From: a virus
DNA: 40,538 nt
Direction: 5' to 3' (one strand)
Virus record (IMG/VR): IMGVR_UViG_3300043353_000047
Coordinates: 1-40,538 of that record
Shown here: positions 18,273-26,941 of the stretch, piece by piece
Layout: each line of letters starts with the position of its first letter
Position numbering within the stretch: position 1 is the stretch's first letter
The notes under the pieces: model-generated
The model's input: the letters and a program-made list of their open reading frames with translations, nothing else
Told to the model about the DNA's origin: nothing
Databases searched by the model: none
Translations under genes and position numbers: made by a program

Positions 18273-20528
18273 ATGCTCGAGCGCATCTTCTCCACATTCA
18301 AAGAGGGTGGCGCGGCCAGCGCCTACGATCCGTCCGACCCCGACAGCTACGAGCCGTTCATCCAGGCGCTCATTCGCGACAGCCGCGACTACGAGGGCTC
18401 CGTGCTCGCCGCCGCCCGCAACCAGGCGCAGCTTTATTACTACGGCTATCTGCCGTCCTTAAACCCCGACGGGTCGCCCTATTCCGACACGATGATTATC
18501 CAAGACCCGAACGCGACCTACGAGCAAATCCTCGGCCACGACAAAGAGAGCGCCAACAAATCGCAATATGTTTCGACCGACGTCCGCGACGCCATCATGC
18601 TCATGCTGCCGTCGCTCATTCGCCTGTTCGCGGGATCTGAAAACGTCATCTCGCTCATTCCCCGCACCCAAGCCGACGTCGAGAACGCGGCGCAGCAAAC
18701 CAATTACATCAATTACGTTTTCTGGCAGGACAACGCGGGTTTTTTGATCCTTTACGGGGCGTTCAAGGACGCCATGACGGTGCGCACCGGGTACGTCAAA
18801 TGGTGGACCGACGATAAAAAGGAAAAGCGGCGCAAGACCTTCATCAATCTCAACCCGCAACAGCTATCGATGATCGCCCAAGGCGATCCGACCGCCAAGC
18901 TGGTCGAGCACGAGGACCCCGACCCAAACACCGGGCTTTTCCCGCGCGTCGTGCTCGAGTTCGAAGTCGACAAGCCGATCATCAAAATTGCCGGCGTGCC
19001 GCCCGAGGAGATGCGGCTCGACCGCAATGCGCGCTCGTTCTCGACCTCGCGCATCGTCGGCCATGAGCGCGTCGTGCCGATCGATGAGCTCGTCGCCATG
19101 GGCTACGAGCGCGAGCAATGCCTCGACTATCTGCAGGGCGCGGCGATCAACGAATACACGATGGAGGCGCAACTCCGTAACGCCGGGCGCTATTCGTCGA
19201 CCCGGATCAGCGACGGCGTGAACTATGGCGAATGGTACATCAAAGTCGACGGCGACGGCGATGGCTTCCCCGAGCTCCGCTACATCTGCACCATGGGCAA
19301 CGATTACGAAATCGTCCATGACGAACCGGCCAACCGGGTCAAATTCGCCGTCTTTGGCGTCGATCCGATCAGCCATACGATCGTCGGCGACTCGATCGCC
19401 GATTACACCAAAGACATTCAGAAAATTAAGACCAATATGACCCGCGCCGTGTTGGACAGCGCGGCCGAAAGCATCAACCCGAAGACCGTCGTCAACGAAC
19501 TCAACACCGACCTCGACGACGTGCTCAACGATGACGTCGGCGCCGTGATCCGCACGCGCGGGGACGTCAACAACGCCGTCGCCTTCAACAACGTGCCCTT
19601 CCTCGGCGCGCAAATGCTGCCGCTGTTTGAGCTCATGAACAACGTTCTGCAGCGCCGCACCGGCTTGAGCGACGCCGCCAAGGGCCTCGACGCCAAGGCG
19701 CTGCAGAGCTCAAGCCAGATCGGCGTCGAGGCGATCATCAACGGCGCCCAGGAGCGCACCGAACTGGTCGCCCGGGTGCTCGCCGAAACCGGCTTTAAGG
19801 ACCTGTTCACCGGCCTTTACAACGAGGTTTGCGAGGCCCCCAACCAGCGCCGAACCTTGCGCATCAACGGCAAGTGGAGCGACGTCGACACCGGCACGTT
19901 CGACGCCTCAATGGGCGTCGAAGTCAATTCGACCCTCGGCAAGGGCTCCGACACCGTGCGCATGATGACGCTCAATCAAATCAAGCAGGATCAGCAGATG
20001 ATTATGCAGCAATTCGGGGTCACCAATCCCGTCTGCGGCATCACCGAATATCTCAACACCATTTCGGACATGCTCGATATCGCCAACATCAAAAACGTCG
20101 GCCGCTATTTCAAGACGCCCGATCCGCAAACGTTGCAGGCGATCGCCAGCCAGCCGAAGGAGCCGGACGCGATGACGCTGGCGGCGCAAGCCCAATTCCA
20201 GAAGGTCAAAGCCGACACCGCGACCGCCGTCGGCAAGCAGCAACTCGCCCAAGCGAAAGCACAGCAAGACGAGGATTTCCGCAATCGCCAGCTTGGCGAG
20301 AAAACCGCCAACGACCAGGCCAAACTTCAACTCGAGGCCGAGAAATACCACTTGGGCCATGTCGAGCGGCTCGGGCAGATGGCGGCCGACATGTTCGGCT
20401 CCCAAATGGACGCCGAAGTCGCCCACCACCAGGCCTACCAAGACGCCGCCGTCGGCCATCACCAGGCCAACGCCGACGTCCAAGCGGCGCAAATCCAGGC
20501 CGACGCCCAACCGCCCGAAGGCTCATAA
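18273..20528 (+). CDS. Portal protein, P22/SU10 type
   Basis: 751 aa, within the range for podovirus portals. Portals form the dodecameric ring through which DNA is packed and ejected. Recognisable stretches include SQYVSTDVRDAIMLMLPSLI near 110, FWQDNAGFLILYGAFKDAM, VGDSIADYTKDIQKIKTNM and a long Gln/Ala C-terminal helix (KQQLAQAKAQQDEDFRNRQL), which corresponds to the barrel seen in this type. First gene of the late operon. Confidence 0.9.
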   Translation: MLERIFSTFKEGGAASAYDPSDPDSYEPFIQALIRDSRDYEGSVLAAARNQAQLYYYGYLPSLNPDGSPYSDTMIIQDPNATYEQILGHDKESANKSQYVSTDVRDAIMLMLPSLIRLFAGSENVISLIPRTQADVENAAQQTNYINYVFWQDNAGFLILYGAFKDAMTVRTGYVKWWTDDKKEKRRKTFINLNPQQLSMIAQGDPTAKLVEHEDPDPNTGLFPRVVLEFEVDKPIIKIAGVPPEEMRLDRNARSFSTSRIVGHERVVPIDELVAMGYEREQCLDYLQGAAINEYTMEAQLRNAGRYSSTRISDGVNYGEWYIKVDGDGDGFPELRYICTMGNDYEIVHDEPANRVKFAVFGVDPISHTIVGDSIADYTKDIQKIKTNMTRAVLDSAAESINPKTVVNELNTDLDDVLNDDVGAVIRTRGDVNNAVAFNNVPFLGAQMLPLFELMNNVLQRRTGLSDAAKGLDAKALQSSSQIGVEAIINGAQERTELVARVLAETGFKDLFTGLYNEVCEAPNQRRTLRINGKWSDVDTGTFDASMGVEVNSTLGKGSDTVRMMTLNQIKQDQQMIMQQFGVTNPVCGITEYLNTISDMLDIANIKNVGRYFKTPDPQTLQAIASQPKEPDAMTLAAQAQFQKVKADTATAVGKQQLAQAKAQQDEDFRNRQLGEKTANDQAKLQLEAEKYHLGHVERLGQMAADMFGSQMDAEVAHHQAYQDAAVGHHQANADVQAAQIQADAQPPEGS

Positions 20529-20749
20529 TGGGCCTCTACTGGCTAATCGTGAATTGGTGGCGCGCTTACCAGCGGCGGATCGACCTCGACATATTGTGGC
20601 CGATTTGCTTGCGCGGCGCGAATGACCTCGACCATGCTGCGGCGGCCTTCGCTGTTCATTGCTTCAACGATCCGGCGTGGCTGGCGTTGGGCGAGGACGA
20701 GATCGTGCGCCGCATCAACGAACTCGCACAGCCGCCCGAAGGCTCATGA
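20528..20749 (+). CDS. Small conserved phage protein
   Basis: 73 aa. The ATG shares a base with the portal stop (TAATG). It begins MGLYWLIVNWWRAYQRRIDL; the middle has ILWPICLRGANDLDHAAAAF and VHCFNDPAW, which I have seen in phage packaging modules. Its last 16 coding-region bases (20732-20747) repeat the last bases of the portal gene (20511-20526), so both proteins end QPPEGS or AQPPEGS. Confidence 0.65.
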   Translation: MGLYWLIVNWWRAYQRRIDLDILWPICLRGANDLDHAAAAFAVHCFNDPAWLALGEDEIVRRINELAQPPEGS

Positions 20750-22059
20750 GCGACGCCGGCCTGGTCGAGCACGAAATCGAAGTCGCCTATCGGCCGCGCT
20801 CGTTTATGAAGCCGCTGCACGGCAGCGATAAGCGCTGGATTTTCATGTGCTGCCATCGCCGCGCCGGCAAGACGGTGGGGATCGCCAATCACCTAATCCG
20901 CGCGGCTTCTAGAAATCCCCGAAAATGGCCGCCTCCCCGCTATGGATATGTCGGCCCTTCTTTCGACCAGGCCAAAGATTTGGTGTGGGGCTACCTCAAG
21001 CAATACACCGAGAATATTCCGGGCGTTGTCCATCTCGAGGGCGAGCTCAAGACCATCCTGCCCGGCGGCGCCTCGATCAAACTCTATGGCGGCGCCGGCG
21101 CTTACCAGCGCATGCGTGGCATGTATTTCGACGGCATCGCGCTCGACGAGTTTCCGCTCCTTGAGCCGACCGTGTTCGGGACCGTGGTGCGGCCCTGCCT
21201 GGCCGACTATCGCGGGTGGGCGATCGTATCGGGCACGTCGAACGGCGACGACCATTTCAACCAGTTAAGGCTCAAGGCCGAGGACGATCCCGACCGTTGG
21301 GACGTCTTTGTCATTCCGCTCTCGGCGACCGGCGAGGAGGCGCTCAGCCACGCCGAGGCCGAAGAGCTCGTGAAAGACATGACCCCCGAGGAATACGCCC
21401 GGGAAATGGAATGCTCTTTCGACGCGCCGGTCGAAGGGGCCTATTACGCCGAAATCCTCAACCAATTGGCCGCACAAGGCCGCATCACCAAGGTTTCGGT
21501 CGACCTTTCGCAACCCGTCATCACCGCGTGGGACCTTGGCATTCACGACTATACCTGCATCTGGCTCTATCAAGTCGCCGGCCGCGAAGTGCACTTCATC
21601 GATTATATTCAGGACAACAACAAAGACTTGGGCCATTACACCGATTTGCTGCGGTTGAAGGCCAAGGCCGGCGGCTACAAGTTCAAGGCCCATTGCCTGC
21701 CCCACGACGTCGAGGCGCGCGAGCTCCAAACCGGGCAGAGCCGGCGCGCCTTCCTCGAAAACGAGCTCGACGAACCGATCATCACCGCCCCGATGGCCTC
21801 GCCAGAGGACGGGATCGCCGCCTCGAGGGGCCTCCTCGGTCTGTCGTGGTTCGACGCCGTGAATTGCAAAAAGGGCCTGGCGATGCTGCGCGGCTACCGC
21901 AGAGGGAAGATGGGCAAGCCCGTGCACGGGCCGGGCCCGCACAGCCACGGCGCCGACGCTTACCGGACCTTTGCGACCGCGTTTCACCTGGTCGGCGGCT
22001 ATCGCTCGCGCCGGCTCGGCGGCGGCGCGCTTCGGCGCAAAATCAGGGGCCTGGTGTGA
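20746..22059 (+). CDS. terL: Terminase large subunit
   Basis: 437 aa. The ATPase half has Walker A CCHRRAGKT (35-43), Walker B IALDEF (131-136) and a coupling motif region VSGTSNGD (161-168). The nuclease half has acidic residues D263 (AWDLGIHD), D321 (LPHDVEAREL) and D404 (HGADAYRT), completing an RNase-H-like site. It packages DNA and cuts the concatemer. All motifs are intact. The start overlaps the preceding TGA (ATGA). Confidence 0.95.
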   Translation: MSDAGLVEHEIEVAYRPRSFMKPLHGSDKRWIFMCCHRRAGKTVGIANHLIRAASRNPRKWPPPRYGYVGPSFDQAKDLVWGYLKQYTENIPGVVHLEGELKTILPGGASIKLYGGAGAYQRMRGMYFDGIALDEFPLLEPTVFGTVVRPCLADYRGWAIVSGTSNGDDHFNQLRLKAEDDPDRWDVFVIPLSATGEEALSHAEAEELVKDMTPEEYAREMECSFDAPVEGAYYAEILNQLAAQGRITKVSVDLSQPVITAWDLGIHDYTCIWLYQVAGREVHFIDYIQDNNKDLGHYTDLLRLKAKAGGYKFKAHCLPHDVEARELQTGQSRRAFLENELDEPIITAPMASPEDGIAASRGLLGLSWFDAVNCKKGLAMLRGYRRGKMGKPVHGPGPHSHGADAYRTFATAFHLVGGYRSRRLGGGALRRKIRGLV

Positions 22060-22337
22060 CCCGCACCACCAAGCCGAAGGCGAAGCGCACGCTCGACGAC
22101 ATGCGCGGCCTCGCCGACGGGGCGAAGGCGATCCTGGCCGATCCGGCGTTCCTCGCCGCCCGCGAAGAGGCGCAAGAGCGCCTGGTCGCCGCGCTGATCG
22201 CCGCGCAAAGCACCGAGGAAAAGCTCGAGCTTGTTGCAAAGTTAAAGTGTTTGACGCAGATTGCCGCCGAACTCGCTGTACTCATGAACGATTACCGGAT
22301 GGCGTCTGACCGTGCCCGAGGGGCTAGACCAAGCTAG
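22056..22337 (+). CDS. Small helical protein
   Basis: 93 aa, GTG start in a GTGA overlap with terL. Basic N-terminus (RTTKPKAKRTLDDMRG), then helical (AREEAQERLVAALIAAQS, KLELVAKLKCLTQIAAELAV). Its end overlaps the scaffold start by 26 bases. Perhaps a head accessory; unassigned. Confidence 0.6.
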   Translation: MTRTTKPKAKRTLDDMRGLADGAKAILADPAFLAAREEAQERLVAALIAAQSTEEKLELVAKLKCLTQIAAELAVLMNDYRMASDRARGARPS

Positions 22338-23430
22338 TTCTGCTTTTCAAGCGGCCATCAATCCCGCTGCGCCGCAGCCTCGGGACACCGGCGGCCGTTT
22401 TCAAGCCACATCCGCCAAGCCCGAACCGATGTTCGAACCGCGCCCGGTCGAGGGCGACGAGAAAACCGGCGACACGCGCGACGCCGGCCCCGATCCAGCC
22501 CTGGTCGAGCGCGAGCGGAGGATAGCCGATGGCCGGTCTGAGCAGGGGGACGAAGACGCCGACGGGCGCGCAGCTGCGGATGGCGCCCGCGCCAGGCCAG
22601 CCGCCGGCGACGGCGACGGCGAAAAGCCCGATGGCGAAGGCGAAAATGCCGATGGCGAAGGCGAAGGCGAAAATGCCGAGCAGGGGCCGACCTATGAAGT
22701 GAACGTCGACGGTGAAACCGTCGAAGTCAGTCTCCCCGAGGCCCTCAAGGGCTACATTCGCGAATCGACTTTCCACAAGCGCATGTCGCAAGTCGACCAG
22801 GCGCGCCAGGCGATCGAGCAAGAAGCCGGCAACGTCGGCCAGGCGCGCGACGTCTACGGCCAAAAGCTCCGCTATCTCGACACCCTGATTGCGCAGATGA
22901 CGCCGGAAGAGCCGAATTGGGACGCCGAATTTCAGGCCGACCCGGCGGCCGCGCACCGGAAGCAAAAAACCTACGCCGAAATCTACCAAAAGCGTCATTG
23001 GATCGACAGCGAGCTCGCCCGCGCCGCCAATGAAGGCAAGGAGGAATACGACAAACGGTCGAAGAATTACGCCATTGAACAATTCACCGATTTCGTGAGG
23101 GAGGCCAAAATCCCTGACGAAAAAGCCCTCGCCGAAACCCTGACCACGATGCGCGCCTATGGCCGCAAGGAAGGGTTCAGCGAGGCCGAGCTCGCCCAAA
23201 CCTACGACAAGCGCATGCTGCGCGTGTTGAGGAAGGCGGCGCTCTACGACCAGGGATTGGCCGACAAACCCAAGCCGGTCATCCCTGGCAAAGGCAGGAC
23301 GTTGACACCCGGAGTCGCTACGCCCCCAGGGAATGCGACACGCCGACATATCGACGAAGCCCAAAGCAAATTGGCAAAATCGGGACGCATCGATGATGCG
23401 GCCCAAGTCATGGCTAGGCTCATTCGATGA
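22312..23430 (+). CDS. Scaffolding protein
   Basis: 372 aa, GTG start, between TerL and capsid where scaffolds lie. Very acidic and Gly-rich first 130 residues (tandem DGEGENADGEGE unit), then a small domain (EVNVDGETVEVSLPEALKGY, IRESTFHKRMSQV) and a long coiled-coil C-terminal half. The domain with the S-x-P-EALKGY-x2-STF motif is typical of scaffold or scaffold-like proteins paired with SU10-type capsids. It directs capsid assembly and then leaves. Confidence 0.75.
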   Translation: MPEGLDQASSAFQAAINPAAPQPRDTGGRFQATSAKPEPMFEPRPVEGDEKTGDTRDAGPDPALVERERRIADGRSEQGDEDADGRAAADGARARPAAGDGDGEKPDGEGENADGEGEGENAEQGPTYEVNVDGETVEVSLPEALKGYIRESTFHKRMSQVDQARQAIEQEAGNVGQARDVYGQKLRYLDTLIAQMTPEEPNWDAEFQADPAAAHRKQKTYAEIYQKRHWIDSELARAANEGKEEYDKRSKNYAIEQFTDFVREAKIPDEKALAETLTTMRAYGRKEGFSEAELAQTYDKRMLRVLRKAALYDQGLADKPKPVIPGKGRTLTPGVATPPGNATRRHIDEAQSKLAKSGRIDDAAQVMARLIR

Positions 23431-23439
23431 GGTCGGAAC

Positions 23440-24426
23440 ATGCCCAAGGTCACCAACGCCTTTACGACTTACCAAGCGGTAGGTAATCGCGAAGATTTAT
23501 CCAACGCCATCTATAACATTGATCCGTTCGACACGCCGATTATGTCGGCTATTCGTCGGCGCAATGTAAAAAACAGGATTTTCGACTGGCAGACCGAGAA
23601 TTTGCCGATCGTCAATCCGAACAACGCCCAAATCGAAGGCTTCGTCCTCGCTAACGCGCCGGCGCAGCCGACCGTGCGCCAGAACAACGTCACGCAAATC
23701 TCAGAGCGCGACGCCACCGTCTCGGGCACCCAGGAAGAGGCCGACGCCGCCGGCAAGGGCTCGGAAATGGCGCACCAGATGGCGCTCGCCTCCAAAGTCC
23801 TCAAGTCGGACATGGAAACGATTCTGTGCGGCCGCCAGGCGCGCAACGACGGCAACGACACCGGCCCGACCGCGCGCACGACCGAAGCGTTCTCGCATTG
23901 GGTGGCGCGCGCCAAGGATAGGCTCGGCGCGGTCAACGCGGCGATCGCGCCCGGCACGGTCACCGCCGGCGTTCCGGTTCTCGCCACCGACGCCTTTGCC
24001 GCCGTCGCCGGCGCCTCGCAAGTCTCGGTTTCCGAGGCAATGCTCGGCGACGCGATGCAACAGGCCTACACCAACGGGGCTTCACCCTCATTGTGGATCG
24101 TTCCGCCAGGCCCCAAGCGCACGATTTCGACCTTCGTCGGGCGCTCGACCACCCAGGTCTTGGTGGGCAAGACCGAAGTCGTCTCGACCATCGACGTCAT
24201 CGCCACCGACTTCGGCAGGATCAAAGTCGCCCCGTCGCGGTGGGTTCCGGTCGACGTCGGCCTCCTGATCGATCCCGATTATGCGGCGGTGGCCTTCTTC
24301 CGCGCCTTCCGCCAGTTCTTGATGGCCCGCACCGGCGACGCCGAAACCCGCATGATCGTGGTCGAGTGGGGCCTCGAGATGCGCAACAGCTTGGCCCACA
24401 TCATTTTCAACGGCATCAAGAAATAA
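23440..24426 (+). CDS. Major capsid protein, SU10/DUF5309 family
   Basis: 328 aa, GAGG ribosome site. HK97-like fold member of the SU10 capsid family: YQAVGNREDLSNAIYNIDPF (13-32), DTPIMSAIRRR, GTQEEADAAGKGSEMAHQM in the middle, and C-terminal DVIATDFGRIKVAPSRWVP with RTGDAETRMIVVEWGLEMRN. The length is typical. It builds the head shell. A hairpin follows the stop within ten bases. Confidence 0.92.
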   Translation: MPKVTNAFTTYQAVGNREDLSNAIYNIDPFDTPIMSAIRRRNVKNRIFDWQTENLPIVNPNNAQIEGFVLANAPAQPTVRQNNVTQISERDATVSGTQEEADAAGKGSEMAHQMALASKVLKSDMETILCGRQARNDGNDTGPTARTTEAFSHWVARAKDRLGAVNAAIAPGTVTAGVPVLATDAFAAVAGASQVSVSEAMLGDAMQQAYTNGASPSLWIVPPGPKRTISTFVGRSTTQVLVGKTEVVSTIDVIATDFGRIKVAPSRWVPVDVGLLIDPDYAAVAFFRAFRQFLMARTGDAETRMIVVEWGLEMRNSLAHIIFNGIKK

Positions 24427-24431
24427 AAAAA

Positions 24432-24451
24432 GGGGCGGCTTGCACCGCCCC
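24432..24451. terminator. Hairpin after the capsid gene
   Basis: GGGGCGG (24432-24438), loop CTTGCA, CCGCCCC (24445-24451). On plus no T-run follows; on minus it is followed by T7. So it would stop antisense transcription, while on plus it can attenuate transcription or protect the capsid message. Confidence 0.6.
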
Positions 24452-24502
24452 TCGAGGCCTTCGCTCATCCCGCTCAAAGGTGAACCGAAGGGACCATAAT
24501 CG

Positions 24503-24799
24503 ATGCAGCGCGCCTTTGTCTATGCAGACGCCAACGGCGTGCGGCGGTCCTTGATCGTCGACGATGAGCGGCCGGACCAATTCACCGTCAAGACCGAACA
24601 GGACATTGAGCCGCTCCTCGATAGCGTCGCCCGCGATCGCGAGCTCATGGCGCACAACGGCGTCAATAAGCTCGCCGCGCGCATCCCCGTGTCGATTTAC
24701 GAACGCTCCGTTCATGAGGAATGGAGCGAGCAGACATGGAAGCGCTGGCTCAACTCGGCCGAGGCCGAGCCCTTCCGCATCTGGAAAGGGCGGCTATGA
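24503..24799 (+). CDS. Conserved phage protein of unknown function
   Basis: 98 aa. YADANGVRRSLIVDDERPDQ, then FTVKTEQDIEPLLDSV, IPVSIYERSVHEEWSEQTW and a RIWKGRL end. The DW/EEW pattern is shared with proteins after the capsid gene in other podoviruses. Function unknown. Confidence 0.7.
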   Translation: MQRAFVYADANGVRRSLIVDDERPDQFTVKTEQDIEPLLDSVARDRELMAHNGVNKLAARIPVSIYERSVHEEWSEQTWKRWLNSAEAEPFRIWKGRL

Positions 24800-25386
24800 G
24801 CACGACCCTGACCGACGACGATTTCGCCCGCGCGGCGAAAGCGCTCAACGTCGAAGAGGCGGCCATTCGCGCGGTCGCCGAAGTCGAGGCCGCCGGCCAG
24901 GGCTTCATCGCCGACGGCCGGCCGGCGATCCTCTACGAGGCCCATGTCTTCCACGCCGAGACGAAGGGCGCATACGCCAACGCCAAGGATCGGCGCGGCG
25001 TGAGCTTAAGCTCGCCGAAATGGGATCGCTCGCTCTATGGCGGGACCGGCGCGGCGCAGCACGCCCGCTATGAGGACGCGCGCAAACTCGACCCCGACGC
25101 GGCCAACAAGGCGTGCTCGTGGGGCACGTTTCAAATCCTCGGGCAGAACTACGCGGCTTGCGGCTTCGACGATAGCCAAGCGTTTGCCGACGCCATGTGG
25201 ACCGGCGGCGCGGCTGCGCATCTCGACGCCTTCGTCGCCTTCATCAAAGCCAACAATCTCGACGGTGCATTGCGCGCCAAAGACTGGAAGACGTTCGCGC
25301 GCGGCTACAACGGCCCAAGCTACGCGGTCAATAAGTACGACACGAAGATGGCGAGCGCTTACGCGCGATGGAAGGCGAAAGGCTAA
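24796..25386 (+). CDS. Endolysin, N-acetylmuramidase domain
   Basis: 196 aa, ATGA overlap. It matches the N-acetylmuramidase (DUF3380) family: AIRAVAEVEAAGQGFI (23-38, catalytic Glu31 expected), GRPAILYEAHVFHAETKG (41-58), RALL-like middle, SWGTFQILGQNYAACGF and ARGYNGPSYAVNKYDTKM. No signal peptide, so release needs a holin. It cuts peptidoglycan at the end of infection. It lies between capsid and adaptor genes, unusual but seen in podoviruses. Confidence 0.92.
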   Translation: MSTTLTDDDFARAAKALNVEEAAIRAVAEVEAAGQGFIADGRPAILYEAHVFHAETKGAYANAKDRRGVSLSSPKWDRSLYGGTGAAQHARYEDARKLDPDAANKACSWGTFQILGQNYAACGFDDSQAFADAMWTGGAAAHLDAFVAFIKANNLDGALRAKDWKTFARGYNGPSYAVNKYDTKMASAYARWKAKG

Positions 25387-25691
25387 TGGCCGACATCGTC
25401 AACCCGCCGCCGATCCCGAAGCTGTTGGACTATCCGGCGTCGATCGGGCTTGCGCTCGCCGTCGTGTTCACGACGATCTTGCTGTTCGTCGCCGGCAAGT
25501 TCGATGCGACCGGCGGGACGCTCACCATCTCGCTCTTGGTGGTCATCGGGTTCTTAAGCCTGGTCACCTTCTGTGCGTTTTTCACCGTTCCCTCCGATGA
25601 AATCACGTCGGGCGCGATCGGGGGCCTGGTCGCGGCCTTCGGCGCCGTCGTCGCCCATTGGCTCGGCCGCAACAGGAAGGACCCGCCATGA
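25386..25691 (+). CDS. Candidate holin, three membrane segments
   Basis: 101 aa, TAATG overlap with the endolysin gene. Hydrophobic segments at about 18-37, 47-68 and 76-93, with a basic C-terminus (RNRKDPP). Size, topology and position right after the endolysin fit a class I holin. No dual-start motif is evident. Confidence 0.75.
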   Translation: MADIVNPPPIPKLLDYPASIGLALAVVFTTILLFVAGKFDATGGTLTISLLVVIGFLSLVTFCAFFTVPSDEITSGAIGGLVAAFGAVVAHWLGRNRKDPP

Positions 25692-25864
25692 ACCCGCTCG
25701 CCCTCGTCCTCGTCGTCGTGCTCGTCCTCATCCTCATCGGCGGCCTTGGCGGCGGCTCGTTCGCACCATGGGGCTACGGCTACGGCTACGGCCATGTTGG
25801 CGTCGGCGGCGTCGGCACGATCCTCGTGATTATCCTCATCCTCGCGCTGTTGGGGTACGTCTAA
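25688..25864 (+). CDS. Small two-helix membrane protein, DUF3309-like
   Basis: 58 aa. Hydrophobic segments (LALVLVVVLVLILIGGLGGG and TILVIILILALLGYV) flank a glycine/tyrosine stretch (WGYGYGYGHVGVGG). It resembles the DUF3309 family of tiny bacterial membrane proteins. Next to holin and endolysin it may be a lysis accessory. Its TAA lies one base from the HNH gene stop on minus. Confidence 0.65.
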   Translation: MNPLALVLVVVLVLILIGGLGGGSFAPWGYGYGYGHVGVGGVGTILVIILILALLGYV

Positions 25865-26316
25865 TGACGGCGGTTATCGACCTGCTCTTTGGGGGTCGCC
25901 CACCGACAATTGCCCGGCTCGTACCCCTTGTCGTTGTCGATGCGGTCAAGGGTAAGCTCTGGCGGCGGCTCCCCCATGTCGGCGAGGAAATTTTCGAAGA
26001 TCAGCCAGCGGTCGCATACTGTGATCCCTCGGCCTCCCCAATCAGCAAATCGTTTGTGTTTCGGATTGCTGCATCGCTGCTTCATCGCTGCCCAACGACG
26101 ATAGATAGTCGAGTTTTTGGTGGTAAGGCCGTGTTTGAAATTGAGGTCGTGCCGCGCGCATCCGCAGCTAGTTGTCTTGCCTCTCTTCAAGTTGCTGCCG
26201 GTAGCTGGTTTTTCTACCCCGCAATCGCATCGACAGGCCCATCGCGAGCCTCTTTCATAGCCCACGACGATCCAGCGACCGAAGCGCTGGCCCGTGATGT
26301 CAAGGGGCGCTGGCAT
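25861..26316 (-). CDS. HNH/AP2-like homing endonuclease-type protein
   Basis: 151 aa on minus inside the plus-strand late operon. Zinc-binding N-terminal domain (GQRFGRWIVVGYE, WACRCDCGVEK, TTSCGCARH), then YRRWAAMKQRCSNPKH, GGRGITVCDRWLIFENFLAD and LTLDRIDNDKGYEPGNCRW, the phage HNH-like pattern that ends NCRW-x-T-x4-Q-x2-NRR. Homing nucleases copy themselves into phage genes. DNA is richer in A/T than its surroundings. Its start overlaps the ATG of the adaptor gene and its stop overlaps the preceding TAA, so it is inserted exactly between two genes that were probably coupled by TAATG. Confidence 0.85.
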   Translation of the reverse strand: MPAPLDITGQRFGRWIVVGYERGSRWACRCDCGVEKPATGSNLKRGKTTSCGCARHDLNFKHGLTTKNSTIYRRWAAMKQRCSNPKHKRFADWGGRGITVCDRWLIFENFLADMGEPPPELTLDRIDNDKGYEPGNCRWATPKEQVDNRRH

Positions 26317-26941
26317 GTCTGATTATACCGACTTCATTTCACAGATTAAGGACTGGGCAAATCGCCAAGATTGGAGCGACAATCTTGCTGCATCTTTTGT
26401 AGCTATGGCCAATCAAAAATTCAACGCCGAGCTCCGCGTCGACCGGATGATTTGCAACGCGCAAAACACCGTCACCCAACGCTGCGCCACCTTGCCCGAC
26501 AATTGGTTGGCGATGGATTTGGTTAAGATCGAAAACCCGAGCGTGCCGGACGGCTTTGCGCCCATTCGCTACATCGCGCGCGACGAGTTTTTCAAACTCC
26601 CCGACAAGTGGGCCTGCCGCTACTACACCATCGAAGGCCGATCAATCTTCTTCGGCGGCACGCCTGACGACGTCGAAGGCCGCGAGTTTACGATCGCCTA
26701 TTTCGGCGAAGTGCCGGGGTTCGCCGATACCGGCACTTCGTGGCTTTATACAAAATTCCCGAGCCTCTATTTGCACGCCGCGCTCATGCACAGCGCCTTG
26801 CACGCGGTCGGCGAAGAGCAATCGGCCGGCAACATGAAACAGTTGACCGAGGACGAAATCCAAAAACTCAACGCGCTTTATCTGCGCTCGAAAGCGAGCG
26901 GCTCGCGCGTCACCCGTCCGCGCGGGAGAAGTTTCGGATGA
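26315..26941 (+). CDS. Head-tail adaptor protein, SU10 type
   Basis: 208 aa. MSDYTDFISQIKDWANRQDW start, then FVAMANQKFNAELRVDRMI, RCATLPDNWLAMDLVKIE, RYYTIEGRSIFFGG and FTIAYFGEVPGF, the pattern of podovirus adaptors (SU10_adaptor). It joins portal and tail nozzle. An AAGGGG ribosome site lies inside the antisense HNH gene. Confidence 0.82.
   Translation: MSDYTDFISQIKDWANRQDWSDNLAASFVAMANQKFNAELRVDRMICNAQNTVTQRCATLPDNWLAMDLVKIENPSVPDGFAPIRYIARDEFFKLPDKWACRYYTIEGRSIFFGGTPDDVEGREFTIAYFGEVPGFADTGTSWLYTKFPSLYLHAALMHSALHAVGEEQSAGNMKQLTEDEIQKLNALYLRSKASGSRVTRPRGRSFG

Noticed and set aside
21265-22239. 324-aa frame on minus opposite terL
   Set aside because: Shadow of a confidently identified gene with intact catalytic motifs.
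25573-26322. 249-aa plus frame across the HNH gene
   Set aside because: Arg-rich start overlaps known small genes and the remainder is the complement of the recognised nuclease.
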